A stretch of DNA of 33,311 bases from an uncultured Collinsella sp. GTDB taxonomy: Bacteria > Actinomycetota > Coriobacteriia > Coriobacteriales > Coriobacteriaceae. The DNA lies in assembly GCA_959026725.1 (NCBI GenBank), contig CAUFMG010000022.1, positions 1 through 33,311 on the forward strand, written 5' to 3'. The notes beneath the pieces were generated by a model. The model had not been told where the DNA came from. It ran no database searches and worked only from the letters and a program-made list of their open reading frames with translations. This document shows, one piece after another, positions 15,805 through 24,227 of this stretch (position 1 is the first letter of the stretch; every line of letters begins with the position of its first letter). The position numbers were made by a program, and so were the translations under genes.

Positions 15805-16860
15805 TCATCCTCCGATTTGAGACATAAATCGTTGCGTGCCCTCAATTATCGCGTGTTCCTGCGGTTTGTGGGCCACGGCATCGCGCCAAATCGAAAGTAC
15901 CTGCATATCATCACCACGGCGCAGCGCCTCACGCACCGGATACTCGGCATCGCTGAACAGGCACGGACGCACATTGCCATCGGCCGTCAGGCGCAAGCGG
16001 TTGCAATTCGCACAAAAATGGTTGGACATGGCGCTAATAAAGCCAACCGTTCCCGCCGCGCCCGGAAAGTGCCAATAGCGCGCGGGGCCCGCGCCGGCAG
16101 GAGCGTCGGTGATCTTAAGCGGTTCGAGCTCGCCCAGCCCCACCGCAGCGGCCCCGGCATTGATGCGCGCCCGCAGCTCGTCACTCGGCACGGTGTCGCT
16201 CGCGTCCCACAACTCGGGATTGAGCGCGGGCGCATGCGGATCCACAGCGCAATGCGAACTGGTGCGTTCGTCGCCGATGGGCATGTATTCGATAAAGCGC
16301 AGGTGGATGGGGCGGTCGACGGTCAGCCGTGCGAGGGCCGCCACATCCTGGTTGAGCCGGCGCACCACAACGCAGTTGACCTTAACGGGCTCAAAGCCCC
16401 AAGCCAGCGCCGCATCGATGCCAGCCATGGTCTGCTCGAGCCGACCCAGGCGCGTGATCTTTCCAAAGAGCGTAGGGTCGAGCGTGTCGAGCGAAATGTT
16501 GACGCGGTCAAGCCCGACATCTTTGAGCTGCGGCGCCAGGTTGGGCAGCAGGGCGCCATTGGTGGTGAGCGAGATATCCTCGATCTGCGGAATCGCACGG
16601 ATGTCGCGAATGAGCGGGATGATACGGCGGCTTACCAGCGGCTCGCCACCCGTCAGGCGCACGCGGCGAATGCCCTCTCCCGCCACCAAGCGCACAAAGC
16701 GGGCGATTTCCTCGGCGCTGAGCAGCTCGTCGTGCGCACGGGGCGCCACGCCGTCGGCCGGCATGCAATAGATGCAGCGGAAATTGCACTTGTCGGTAAC
16801 GGCAATGCGCAGGTAGTTGATATCGCGGCCAAAGCCGTCATGTTGCACGTGCCCGTCCAC
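15805..16860 (-). CDS. moaA: GTP 3',8-cyclase (molybdenum cofactor step 1)
   Basis: This is a radical SAM enzyme that rearranges GTP with MoaC to start molybdopterin synthesis. The 351-residue protein has the first [4Fe-4S] site CNFRCIYC (Cys at about 26, 30, 33), the SAM-binding GGEPL, and the second cluster site CANCNRLRLTADGNVRPC near residue 285. The usual C-terminal GG is present (SQIGG). It begins with GTG at 16860 after GGGGAGGG. It is transcribed ahead of the moaC-mobB fusion. No other Mo-cofactor genes and no molybdoenzyme are in the window. Confidence 0.95.
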   Translation of the reverse strand: MDGHVQHDGFGRDINYLRIAVTDKCNFRCIYCMPADGVAPRAHDELLSAEEIARFVRLVAGEGIRRVRLTGGEPLVSRRIIPLIRDIRAIPQIEDISLTTNGALLPNLAPQLKDVGLDRVNISLDTLDPTLFGKITRLGRLEQTMAGIDAALAWGFEPVKVNCVVVRRLNQDVAALARLTVDRPIHLRFIEYMPIGDERTSSHCAVDPHAPALNPELWDASDTVPSDELRARINAGAAAVGLGELEPLKITDAPAGAGPARYWHFPGAAGTVGFISAMSNHFCANCNRLRLTADGNVRPCLFSDAEYPVREALRRGDDMQVLSIWRDAVAHKPQEHAIIEGTQRFMSQIGG

Positions 16861-16991
16861 GCGGCCCTCCCCTCACGCGGCGTTTTATTCTTCGGAAAAC
16901 ATAATACCCCACAAGAGAATCGTGCCGACACGCGTACGACAGGACAGGCCATTCGAGCAAGAAGGGCTTCCCGAGCCCATCTTCAGCATTC

Positions 16992-17056
16992 AAACCGTCC
17001 CAACATTCGATGTTTTTCCCGATTTCGGCGAAAAACGTCGAATGTTGTGATGGCTT
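16992..17056. repeat. 65-bp palindromic repeat, family 1, copy B
   Basis: Arms AAACCGTCCCAACATTCGA and TCGAATGTTGTGATGGCTT enclose TGTTTTT...AAAAACG, which extends the stem. It lies 38 bases past the nuclease stop; copy C lies on the other side of the same gene. Confidence 0.85.
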
Positions 17057-17094
17057 GCCTGCCCACGGCACCCCGTAGAAGGACCAAAACGCCC

Positions 17095-18132
17095 CTAAAG
17101 GCCGCCGTCCCAGTGTCGAATCACGAATTCTCGCAGGTCGTTTTGACGTTTCTGGAACGCTTCGCTTCGGTCGCACTTAAGGCCCATAGCGAGCGCGATA
17201 GCGTTCATCGCCCGGTGCAATTGCAGCTGGTGGGCAAACTGAGTCCCGGTGAGGACGATCATCCTAAAGCCCAGCGCGCTCAGCACGGCCATACGCTCCG
17301 CATCCGACGCGCTGCGCTGTTTATCAAGATGGTCCGAGCCGTTGTATTCAATCCCTGTACCGCTCGCAGGCGCATATACGTCGATCTCGAAATACCCGGC
17401 CTTTGCGAGATACTTGAACTCGTTGGGAACATCGACCCGATGGTTGAGCTCGATCTTGGCGTATCCCAGCCCGCCCTGGGAACGTTTTGCTACAACCATG
17501 ATTGCGGTGGCCGTCTCCATGGGCGACCGCGCGCCATCGTGCACGCGCCTGAGCACGGCGGCCGCGCGTATGGCCCCCTGACGAGATCGGTTCTCATTGC
17601 AATAAGCAATCAAGTCGGCAACGGTATATCTCTGCCCCATCTCGATATAATCGCCTGTCGACAGATGATTCAAATGGTATCGGGCGCAGATTTCGTAGCC
17701 ATATTCCAGCTGCTCGGGCTCGCTCATCCACGAACCCGCTTGGACAAAACACATGACCTCATCAACCACCAGAAGGCCCTCTGCCACCTCGATAAGATGG
17801 CCCGGAGGTACTGGCGCCCCAAACACGTGGCATCTAAATCCAGCCGGCGTCGAGCGCTCAAAATCGAAGTTGACGAGCGTGTCGATATGATCGAGCTCTT
17901 CTCGCGGAATACCAAGCGCAACCAGATAGTCGGTAACGATCCCAACTGCCGTTGAAGCCCTCAGCCCCTTGGTATCGAGCCCCAATTTGGGCAGGCTCGC
18001 GGTCGGCTCCGCCTCGTTAGCAAGCGAGTCCTCATCGTATAGACTGCTTGCTCGCGAGAGCGGCTCGGACGGGCGCGCCACGTTGTGGTACAGCCAGGCA
18101 GTCTTATGGGACAGGACGATCGGCAGGTCCAT
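17095..18132 (-). CDS. Predicted PD-(D/E)XK nuclease (DUF559/Vsr-like C-terminal domain)
   Basis: This is a 345-residue protein. The C-terminal part (about 225-320) resembles the very-short-patch-repair/DUF559 nuclease fold: FEIDVY (Asp251), then GIEYNGSDH (Glu262), then a D-x-x-R helix (SDAERMAVLSALGFR) and MIVLTGTQF. The N-terminal part starts PIVLSHKTAWLYHNVARP, similar to the opening of AbiEi-like DNA-binding proteins (SHxTALxLW style), with the middle likely structural. GGAGG lies four bases before the ATG. There is no partner gene. Copies B and C of a 65-bp palindrome flank it. The nuclease assignment rests on motif spacing only, and the biological target is unknown. Confidence 0.6.
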   Translation of the reverse strand: MDLPIVLSHKTAWLYHNVARPSEPLSRASSLYDEDSLANEAEPTASLPKLGLDTKGLRASTAVGIVTDYLVALGIPREELDHIDTLVNFDFERSTPAGFRCHVFGAPVPPGHLIEVAEGLLVVDEVMCFVQAGSWMSEPEQLEYGYEICARYHLNHLSTGDYIEMGQRYTVADLIAYCNENRSRQGAIRAAAVLRRVHDGARSPMETATAIMVVAKRSQGGLGYAKIELNHRVDVPNEFKYLAKAGYFEIDVYAPASGTGIEYNGSDHLDKQRSASDAERMAVLSALGFRMIVLTGTQFAHQLQLHRAMNAIALAMGLKCDRSEAFQKRQNDLREFVIRHWDGGL

Positions 18133-18233
18133 GAGCCCTCCAATGGAGTCGGATAACCAACCTTATTCCCCTGCCCACGGGTCCGCACACCTTCGTGCGC
18201 AAGAAAGCAATTCCACCCGGTCGAGCGGCAGAA

Positions 18234-18298
18234 AAACCATCACAACATTCGATGCTTTTCCCGTTTTTGGCAAAAAACGTCGAATGTTGTGATGGTTT
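18234..18298. repeat. 65-bp palindromic repeat, family 1, copy C
   Basis: Perfect outer arms match copy A (AAACCATCACAACATTCGA), and the inner part matches copy B more closely (TTTTCCC...GGCAAAAAACG). It lies between the nuclease gene start and the MATE promoter. Confidence 0.85.
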
Positions 18299-18378
18299 GA
18301 GGTGAGGTGAGGGGCACGGAGGGGTCAAAGTATCGTACTCGGAGCGTGACTTTTTTCGCCCTGCCGCCAACACAAACC

Positions 18379-18409
18379 TTGACTCTACAATCGTTGTAGG
18401 GTTTTCACT
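18379..18409 (+). promoter_or_regulatory. MerR-type promoter and operator of the MATE exporter
   Basis: TTGACT (-35) is followed directly by the perfect palindrome CTACAA-TCG-TTGTAG (18385-18399). The -10 TTCACT at 18404-18409 gives a 19-bp spacer. An over-long spacer with a dyad inside it is the hallmark of promoters that MerR proteins switch on by untwisting DNA. The MerR gene two positions downstream is the obvious candidate regulator. Confidence 0.7.
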
Positions 18410-18449
18410 ACACTGGTAGCTAAACGAACCCAGCCAGAAAGCCCCGCTC

Positions 18450-19796
18450 ATGGAACACGACCTCACACGTGGCAATGTCCTCAAGACCATCGCGGTCTTT
18501 GCCCTGCCTTATATGCTCTCGTACTTTTTGCAGATGCTCTACGGCATGGCCGACCTGTACATGATGGGGCAGTTTAGCGGCGCCGCCGGCATCACCGCCG
18601 TGGGCAATGGCGCGCAGACGCTCTATATCATTACCGTGACGCTTGTGGGCCTGGCCATGGGAACGACGGTTATCGTCGGCCACGCCGTGGGCTCGCGCCG
18701 GTTTGACCGCGCCGAGACCGCCATCGGCAACACCATTACGCTCTTTATGGGTGTCTCGGTGGTGCTGGCCGCCATCTTGCTTGCGCTGTGCCCGCAAATT
18801 GTGGCGCTCATTGGAACTCCCGCCGAAGCCGTCGAAGGCACTGCCGCCTACCTGCGTATCTGCTTTATCGGCATTCCCTTTATCGCCGCGTACAACATTC
18901 TCTCGGCCATCTTTCGCGGGCTGGGCGATTCGCGCTCGCCTATGTACGTGATCGGCGTGGCGTGCATCATCAACATCGCGCTCGACTTTCTGTTTATCGG
19001 CCACATGGGACTCGGCCCCGTGGGCGCAGCGCTCGGCACGGTAACCGCCCAGACGGTCAGCGTTGCCCTCGCGCTCGTGTGGCTCAAGAGTCGCCGCACG
19101 AACATCCACGTTAAGCGCAGCGACCTGCGCCCCCAGCCCGAGGTGCTCGGCAGCATTCTTAAGATCGGCGTGCCCGTGGCCGTGCAGGACGGCTGCATCC
19201 AGGTGGCGTTTATGTTTATCACCGTCATCGCCAACCACCGAGGGCTCGTCGACGCCGCCGCCGTGGGCCTGGTCGAGAAGATGATCAGCTTTTTGTTCAT
19301 TGTCCCGAGCTCCATGGACGCTACCGTCAGCGCACTCACGGCGCAAAACGCCGGCGCGGGCAAGGGCGACCGCGCACGTCAGGTGCTCAAGGACGCCATG
19401 ACGATCTCGGTGGTGTACGGCTGCCTGATCACGGTGCTGATGTGGCTGGTGGCTCCGGCGTTTATTGGCTTTTTTGCCAAGGACGCTGCAGTAGTCGCGG
19501 CCGGCACCGGTTATATGCGCAGCTACATTTTCGACGCGATTTTTGCCGGCATCCACATTTGCTTTAGCGGCTTTTTCGCTGCGTATGGCAAGAGTTACAT
19601 CGGCTTTGCGCACAACGTGCTAGCCGTGGCGCTCATTCGCGTGCCGGGCGCGTGGCTGCTGTCGAATGCCTATTCCGACACGCTGTTTCCCATGGGCATC
19701 GCTTCGCCGTGCGGATCGATTTTGTCGGCAGTCATCTGTGTTATCGCGTTTACCGTGCTCAACCGGCGCGGGGCTTTTGACAAGTTGGCAGCGTAG
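18450..19796 (+). CDS. MATE-family multidrug/sodium antiporter
   Basis: This is an inner-membrane exporter of 448 residues with about twelve hydrophobic segments, the standard MATE size. N-terminal DLTRGNVLKTIAVFALPYMLSY and MADLYMMGQF are typical of the NorM/DinF-like group that exchanges Na+ or H+ for cationic drugs. The internal repeat is visible: the second half begins about residue 232 with LKIGVPVAVQDG. The ribosome binding site is weak (AGAAAG). It is followed 54 bases later by a MerR-type regulator, and its promoter carries a matching dyad, so expression is probably induced by a substrate sensed by that regulator. Confidence 0.92.
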   Translation: MEHDLTRGNVLKTIAVFALPYMLSYFLQMLYGMADLYMMGQFSGAAGITAVGNGAQTLYIITVTLVGLAMGTTVIVGHAVGSRRFDRAETAIGNTITLFMGVSVVLAAILLALCPQIVALIGTPAEAVEGTAAYLRICFIGIPFIAAYNILSAIFRGLGDSRSPMYVIGVACIINIALDFLFIGHMGLGPVGAALGTVTAQTVSVALALVWLKSRRTNIHVKRSDLRPQPEVLGSILKIGVPVAVQDGCIQVAFMFITVIANHRGLVDAAAVGLVEKMISFLFIVPSSMDATVSALTAQNAGAGKGDRARQVLKDAMTISVVYGCLITVLMWLVAPAFIGFFAKDAAVVAAGTGYMRSYIFDAIFAGIHICFSGFFAAYGKSYIGFAHNVLAVALIRVPGAWLLSNAYSDTLFPMGIASPCGSILSAVICVIAFTVLNRRGAFDKLAA

Positions 19797-19850
19797 CGGG
19801 GCAACGCGAGCCTGGCGCCCCTCCCCGACCCCATTGAAAGGAGCGGTCCT

Positions 19851-20696
19851 GTGACCGACACGCCAAGTGAACATACTGAGGGCCTGCTCCGCATTGGCGA
19901 GGTGGCGCGCCTGTTTAACCTGAGCGTGGGGACGCTACGTCATTACGAGCAGATGGGCTTGCTGGACCCGGCGCACATCGATCCGGCAAGTGGGTACCGC
20001 TACTACGGATCGCGGCAGCTCTCCACCCTCAACACCATCAGCCACCTGCGCGTTCTCAACTTGCCGTTAGCACAAATCCGCGAGTTTGTGACCACGCGCG
20101 ATGTGGACCTTATGCAGCGGCAGCTGGCTCAGCAGCAGGAGCTCATCGAGCGCAAGCGCCGCGAGCTCGAACGCGTGTCGCGCAAGATCGATAACCGGCT
20201 TGCCCTGCTGCACAATGCCTTGAACACCGAGCTCGATACCATTTGCACAATCGATACGCCCGAGCTTCGCTGCGCCGTGCTGCGCGAACGCGTTAAGCCT
20301 ACCGACGCCTATGCGCTGGAGTGGCAGATTCGTCAGCTGCAGAAGGGGCAACACGAGACCTTTGTCTTTCTGGGCAACTTGGGCGTTGGGATTAGCGCCG
20401 AGCGCCTGGCCGCCGGCGACTTTAACGGCTACGACGAGGTCTTTTTGCTGCTCGATGACACCGATGAATACCTGGGCGATGTCGAGGTGCGACCCGCCGC
20501 GCGGTGCCTGACCATAAGCTTCCGTGGCACGCACGGGCAAGCAGGCCCGCGCTATAAGCAGCTGCTCGGCTATATGCGCGAACATAACCTGACACCCGCC
20601 GGTCCATCGCGCGAGATTGCCCTGATCGACGACATCATCAGCGACGACCCCACAACATACGTGACGCAGATCACGGTGCCCGTATCGCTAGGCTAG
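19851..20696 (+). CDS. MerR-family transcriptional regulator with effector-binding domain
   Basis: This is a 281-residue protein. Residues 13-82 form the MerR winged helix (LRIGEVARLFNLSVGTLRHYEQMGLL, then GYRYY). About 85-125 is the long dimerising coiled coil. About 130-281 is a larger C-terminal domain of the GyrI/BmrR type that binds drug-like ligands. It starts at GTG after AAAGGAG. Context and the dyad at 18385-18399 suggest it activates the MATE gene and itself, as BmrR and BltR do for their pumps. The exact ligand cannot be read from sequence. Confidence 0.88.
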   Translation: MTDTPSEHTEGLLRIGEVARLFNLSVGTLRHYEQMGLLDPAHIDPASGYRYYGSRQLSTLNTISHLRVLNLPLAQIREFVTTRDVDLMQRQLAQQQELIERKRRELERVSRKIDNRLALLHNALNTELDTICTIDTPELRCAVLRERVKPTDAYALEWQIRQLQKGQHETFVFLGNLGVGISAERLAAGDFNGYDEVFLLLDDTDEYLGDVEVRPAARCLTISFRGTHGQAGPRYKQLLGYMREHNLTPAGPSREIALIDDIISDDPTTYVTQITVPVSLG

Positions 20697-20867
20697 ACCG
20701 AGCCTCGTCTCTAACTCGGTCAACGCCTCAAAAGCATCACGAGACGCACCTGCCGAGCGCTCACGTTCCGCAATGCGAATTCGCGCCATCAGGTGCTCTT
20801 TTGCCTGCCCTTGGGCGTGCCTCGTGCGCCCTTCCGCCTGCGAGCAATTGCGATTCTCTATATCCAT
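20688..20867 (-). CDS. Small 59-residue ORF coupled to ligA, function unknown
   Basis: The reading frame starts MDIENRNCSQAEGR and ends TELETRLGLA. Its ATG overlaps the ligA stop as TAATG, the same coupling used in the gat operon, and its end overlaps the convergent MerR gene by nine bases. It is highly charged and predicted helical, with no membrane segment or recognisable domain. No strong ribosome binding site precedes it, so re-initiation after ligA would be needed. It could instead be part of the ligA 3' untranslated region. Confidence 0.4.
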   Translation of the reverse strand: MDIENRNCSQAEGRTRHAQGQAKEHLMARIRIAERERSAGASRDAFEALTELETRLGLA

Positions 20868-23095
20868 TACGCCACCGGCACCTCGCCGGTAGCCAGAATC
20901 TGCTCGAGTGCGTCCTCGTCCAGCACGGGCACACCCAGCTGCTCAGCCTTGGTGAGCTTGGAGCCCGCTTTGGGGCCGGCGACCAGATAGCTCGTCTTCT
21001 TTGACACACTGCCCGAAACCTTGGCGCCGAGCACCTTGAGCGCCGCGCCTGCCTCGTCGCGCGTGCGGTTGACGAGCGTGCCGGTGAGCACGAAGGTCAG
21101 ACCCGCGAGCGGCTGTGCGTCGGCGAGCTCGCCTGCCACGCCAGCGTCGGCTGCGGCTTGCGCATGAGCGGCACCCAAGTCGACCTCGAGCGACAGGCCC
21201 GCCTGGCGCAGGCGCTCCAGCACGGCAAGGTTCTCGGGCACGGCCAGGAACTGCTTGACGCTCGCCGCAATCTTGGGACCGATGCCCTCGCACTCGGCGA
21301 TGTCCTCTTCGCTCGCCAAAATGAGCTTGTCAATCGACAGGAATCGCTCGGCGATGACCTCGCCCACACTCTTGCCCACGTGGCGGATGCCCAGGGCAAA
21401 CAGCACGCGACCGAGCGGCTGGCTCTTGGACTTGTTGAGCTCGGCGACGATCTTTTCGGCCGTCTTGAGGCCCACCGGAATGGGATCGCCCTTCTTAACG
21501 CCCTTTTTGCTGTTAGAGCTGGCGTACACGCGCCCCGTGTCCAGGCCGGCAATGTTGTCGACTGTGAGCTGATAGAAATCCGCGACGTCGTGGATCAGGC
21601 CGGCGGCGATCATCTTGTCGACGATCTCGTCGCCCAGGCCGTCGACGTCCATGCAGCCGCGGCTCACCCAGTGGAGCAAGCGCTCCTTGAGCTGTGCGGG
21701 GCAATCGATGGAGACGCAACGGTAAGCGACCTCGCCATCCTCGTGGACAACGGGGCTGCCGCACACGGGGCAGACCTCGGGCATGTGCCAGTCGACCGAA
21801 TCGACCGGGCGCTTGTCGAGCACCGGGCCCACAACCTCGGGGATTACGTCGCCCGCCTTGTGCACGATGATAGTGTCGCCCTCGCGCACGTTTTTGCGGC
21901 GGATCTCGTCGATGTTGTGCAGCGTGGCGCGCGCGATGGTGGAGCCGGCGACCGTCACCGGGTCGAACTCGGCGACCGGTGTGAGCACACCGGTGCGGCC
22001 CACCTGGATGCGAATTTCGCGCAGGACGGTCTGCTTTTCCTCGGGCGGGAACTTAAAGGCGATGGCCCAGCGCGGCGCGCGGGCGGTAAAGCCCAGGTCG
22101 AGCTGCTGCTGGAAGCTGTCGACCTTTACGACCACGCCGTCGATGTCGTAATCCAGGTCACCGCGATGTTCGAGCGCCTGGGCACAGAACTCGTGAACCT
22201 CGGCGGGTGTGGCGCAACGGGCAACGTTAGGGTTGACGCTGAAGCCGGCGCTACGCAGCCAATCGAGGAACTCGCGCTGGCTGTGGACATGCAGTGGGTC
22301 AGTATCGGCGATGGCATAGATAAAGGTGGCCAGGTCGCGGCGCGCCGTGACCTTGGGATCCTTTTGGCGCAGGCTGCCGGCGGCGGCGTTGCGCGGGTTG
22401 GCGAAGGGGTCGCGGCCCTCGGCATCGGCCTCTTCATTCAGACGAACAAAGCTGCCCTTGGGCATGTAGACCTCGCCGCGTACCTCAATGGTGCGCTCGC
22501 GGTCGGCGCCCATGTGGGCGAGCGCCGGCTCGGACAGGTGCATGGGCACATCCTTGATGGTGCGCACGTTGAGCGACACGTCCTCGCCCGTGGTGCCATC
22601 GCCACGTGTGGCCGCACGTACGAAGGTGCCGTTTTGGTAGGTAAGCGCCACACCCAGGCCGTCGATCTTAAGCTCGCAGGTATAGGTGACGCTGCCGGCA
22701 CCGAGCGCATCCTCGGCGCGCTGGAGCCACGCGTCGAGCTCGTCCAGATCCATGGCATCGTCCATGGAATACATGCGTGCCATGTGCGTGACCGGCGTAA
22801 ACTGCTCGCTCACGTAGCCGCCCACGCGCTGGGTATAGCTATCGGGCTTCACCAGGTCGGGGTAGGTTGCCTCGATTTCCTGCAGCTCAACGAGCATTTT
22901 GTCAAAGGCGGCGTCCGTGATCTCGGGCGCATCGAGCATGTAGTAGCGATAGGCGTGGTAATCGAGCTCGTGGCGCAGCTCGGCCGCGCGCGCTGCCGCC
23001 TGGGCACGGGCATCGGACGGTGCGGTGGCTTCCGCGGTCGCGGGTGTTTCGGTATCGATGTCCACGCCGTCACCAAACAGGCTCGATTGCTCCAT
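20867..23095 (-). CDS. ligA: NAD-dependent DNA ligase
   Basis: LigA seals nicks in replication and repair using NAD+. The 742-residue protein is somewhat longer than usual because of an acidic N-terminal extension of about 30 residues. It has the Ia domain, the adenylation motif CELKIDGLG with active-site Lys143, the OB fold, a four-Cys zinc finger (CPVCGSPVV...YRCVSIDCPAQ), helix-hairpin-helix repeats (ECEGIGPKIAASV), and a C-terminal BRCT domain (LTFVLTGTLVNRTRDEA). The start at 23095 has AGGAG with seven-base spacing; an earlier in-frame start at 23149 lacks one. Confidence 0.96.
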   Translation of the reverse strand: MEQSSLFGDGVDIDTETPATAEATAPSDARAQAAARAAELRHELDYHAYRYYMLDAPEITDAAFDKMLVELQEIEATYPDLVKPDSYTQRVGGYVSEQFTPVTHMARMYSMDDAMDLDELDAWLQRAEDALGAGSVTYTCELKIDGLGVALTYQNGTFVRAATRGDGTTGEDVSLNVRTIKDVPMHLSEPALAHMGADRERTIEVRGEVYMPKGSFVRLNEEADAEGRDPFANPRNAAAGSLRQKDPKVTARRDLATFIYAIADTDPLHVHSQREFLDWLRSAGFSVNPNVARCATPAEVHEFCAQALEHRGDLDYDIDGVVVKVDSFQQQLDLGFTARAPRWAIAFKFPPEEKQTVLREIRIQVGRTGVLTPVAEFDPVTVAGSTIARATLHNIDEIRRKNVREGDTIIVHKAGDVIPEVVGPVLDKRPVDSVDWHMPEVCPVCGSPVVHEDGEVAYRCVSIDCPAQLKERLLHWVSRGCMDVDGLGDEIVDKMIAAGLIHDVADFYQLTVDNIAGLDTGRVYASSNSKKGVKKGDPIPVGLKTAEKIVAELNKSKSQPLGRVLFALGIRHVGKSVGEVIAERFLSIDKLILASEEDIAECEGIGPKIAASVKQFLAVPENLAVLERLRQAGLSLEVDLGAAHAQAAADAGVAGELADAQPLAGLTFVLTGTLVNRTRDEAGAALKVLGAKVSGSVSKKTSYLVAGPKAGSKLTKAEQLGVPVLDEDALEQILATGEVPVA

Positions 23096-23203
23096 AGCGG
23101 CACTCCTTCGCTCGATTTCAAACGGATACAAGAGTACCACCGGTCGCAATGGGGCCGAATAGCGGTCTCAAACCGCACCGAATCGGCAGCCGCCAGACTG
23201 GGG

Positions 23204-23406
23204 TGGACAGTTAGTTCAGATACGTATAAATCCTAGAGCTGGATTAGACACGAACACCCCTGTTTCAACTAATTTGGGCTCCCTGAGACCATGTAAACGT
23301 CCCGCTCGCCCTCCCAAACACCCATTCAAACCCCATCCCAATCAAAAATTGCTCAAAACGCATCCCAAGCTGCCCCAGATTTATACGTATCTGAACTAAC
23401 TGTCCA
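23204..23406. mobile_element. MITE-like element with perfect 29-bp terminal inverted repeats
   Basis: The ends (23204-23232 and 23378-23406) are exact 29-bp inverted repeats starting TGGACAGTTAGTTCAG. The 145-base interior has no ORF or ribosome binding site. No clear target duplication is visible next to the ends. It fills the ligA-IS200 interval (23096-23480), which otherwise has only a small GATCCGTT/AACGGATC hairpin at about 23440-23467. Confidence 0.6.
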
Positions 23407-23520
23407 GACCATTACGAACCAGGCCTCTTACCAGCCACAAGTGATCCGTTTTCCTCCGTCCCCAACGGATCAATAATCAGAACCACCCTTAAAAAGGGTG
23501 GTTTGCTCTTAGGGTATAAC

Positions 23521-23610
23521 CCACGGGCCCCGGGCTCGCGTCTAAAGGCGCGGGCCCGGACTTCGTCCAGGCCTAGTGCATCTTGACCCGTGGCGCGCCG
23601 GTCGAACCGG
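23521..23610. other. Nested hairpins in the IS200 3' region
   Basis: A closing stem CCACGGG/CCCGTGG (23521-23593) encloses a GC-rich arm (GGGCTCGCG with CGCGGGCCC) and a GGAC-TTC-GTCC hairpin. A further hairpin CCGGT-CGA-ACCGG follows at 23598-23610. It sits just after the tnpA stop on the minus strand and may be element-end DNA structure or a 3' RNA. Confidence 0.5.
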
Positions 23611-23615
23611 CAGCA

Positions 23616-24074
23616 TCACCCCCTCTTGAAGGGGTCCTCGTACTCCTTCACGCTCAGCTTGTCCAGCGCGATGTCGTGGGACTCCTGCTCCCTGATGTAC
23701 TTGGCGACCGTCGCCTCGTTCAGGCCGACGGTGGACACGTAGTAGCCCTCCGCCCAGAACTTCCTGTTGCCGAACTTGTACTTGAGGTTGGCGTGCCTGT
23801 CGAATATCATCAGCGAGCTCTTCCCCTTCAGGTAGCCCATCACGCTCGAGACGCTGTACTTCGGCGGTATCGCCAGCAGCACGTGCACGTGGTCGGGCAT
23901 CAGGTGCCCCTCGATGATCTCGATCCCCTTGTACTGGCAGAGCTTCCTGAAGATCTCCCCAAGGTCGGACCTTATTTGGTTGTAGATCACTTTGCGCCTA
24001 TACTTCGGCGTGAACACGACGTGGTACTTGCACATCCACTTCGTGTGCGACAGGCTGTAGGCCTTCTGGGCCAT
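23616..24074 (-). CDS. tnpA: IS200-type Y1 transposase
   Basis: This is an HUH single-strand transposase that cuts and rejoins hairpin ends through a tyrosine. The 152-residue protein is full length for the family: TKWMCKYHVVFTPKYRRKV near the start, the HUH motif in MPDHVHVLLAIPPKYS, KGKSS, and the catalytic Tyr in AKYIREQ. The ATG at 24074 follows AAGGGG. The gene appears intact, and a second copy of the element end at the window edge suggests recent activity. Confidence 0.93.
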   Translation of the reverse strand: MAQKAYSLSHTKWMCKYHVVFTPKYRRKVIYNQIRSDLGEIFRKLCQYKGIEIIEGHLMPDHVHVLLAIPPKYSVSSVMGYLKGKSSLMIFDRHANLKYKFGNRKFWAEGYYVSTVGLNEATVAKYIREQESHDIALDKLSVKEYEDPFKRG

Positions 24075-24227
24075 GGCGACCACCCCTTCGACTCGAATTC
24101 TTGACGGCCTGAACAATCGTCAATATCGGTCGGAGGGGTGGCTTTGTAAAGCCGTTTGTCTCCACCCGCGTAGCGGGTGGGTTGAAGCTGGCCGCTGCGC
24201 GCCCAGCAGACTAAAGTCTTGAAGAAA

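Larger units (their letters stand above)
23481..24223 (-). mobile_element. IS200/IS605-family insertion sequence (tnpA only)
   Basis: The element is about 740 bases, the usual IS200 size, with a single transposase gene. The transposase-5' end has hairpin CCACCCGC-GTA-GCGGGTGG (about 24162-24180) and ends at 24223, as set by comparison with the copy at window positions 3-55. The 3' end probably lies near the perfect hairpin AACCACCCTT/AAGGGTGGTT (23481-23503). No inverted repeats or target duplication are expected for this family. There is no tnpB. Confidence 0.75.

Noticed and set aside
3833..18298. CRISPR interpretation of the recurring 65-bp palindromes
   Set aside because: The copies are single and kilobases apart, with no regular spacers and no cas genes.
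18379..18414. TACACT at 18409-18414 as the MATE -10
   Set aside because: It would give a 24-bp spacer; TTCACT at 18404 gives 19 bp, the value expected for a MerR-controlled promoter.
23521..23610. tRNA-like gene suggested by the cloverleaf shape
   Set aside because: No T-arm consensus, no anticodon arm of proper size and no CCA-compatible acceptor stem.
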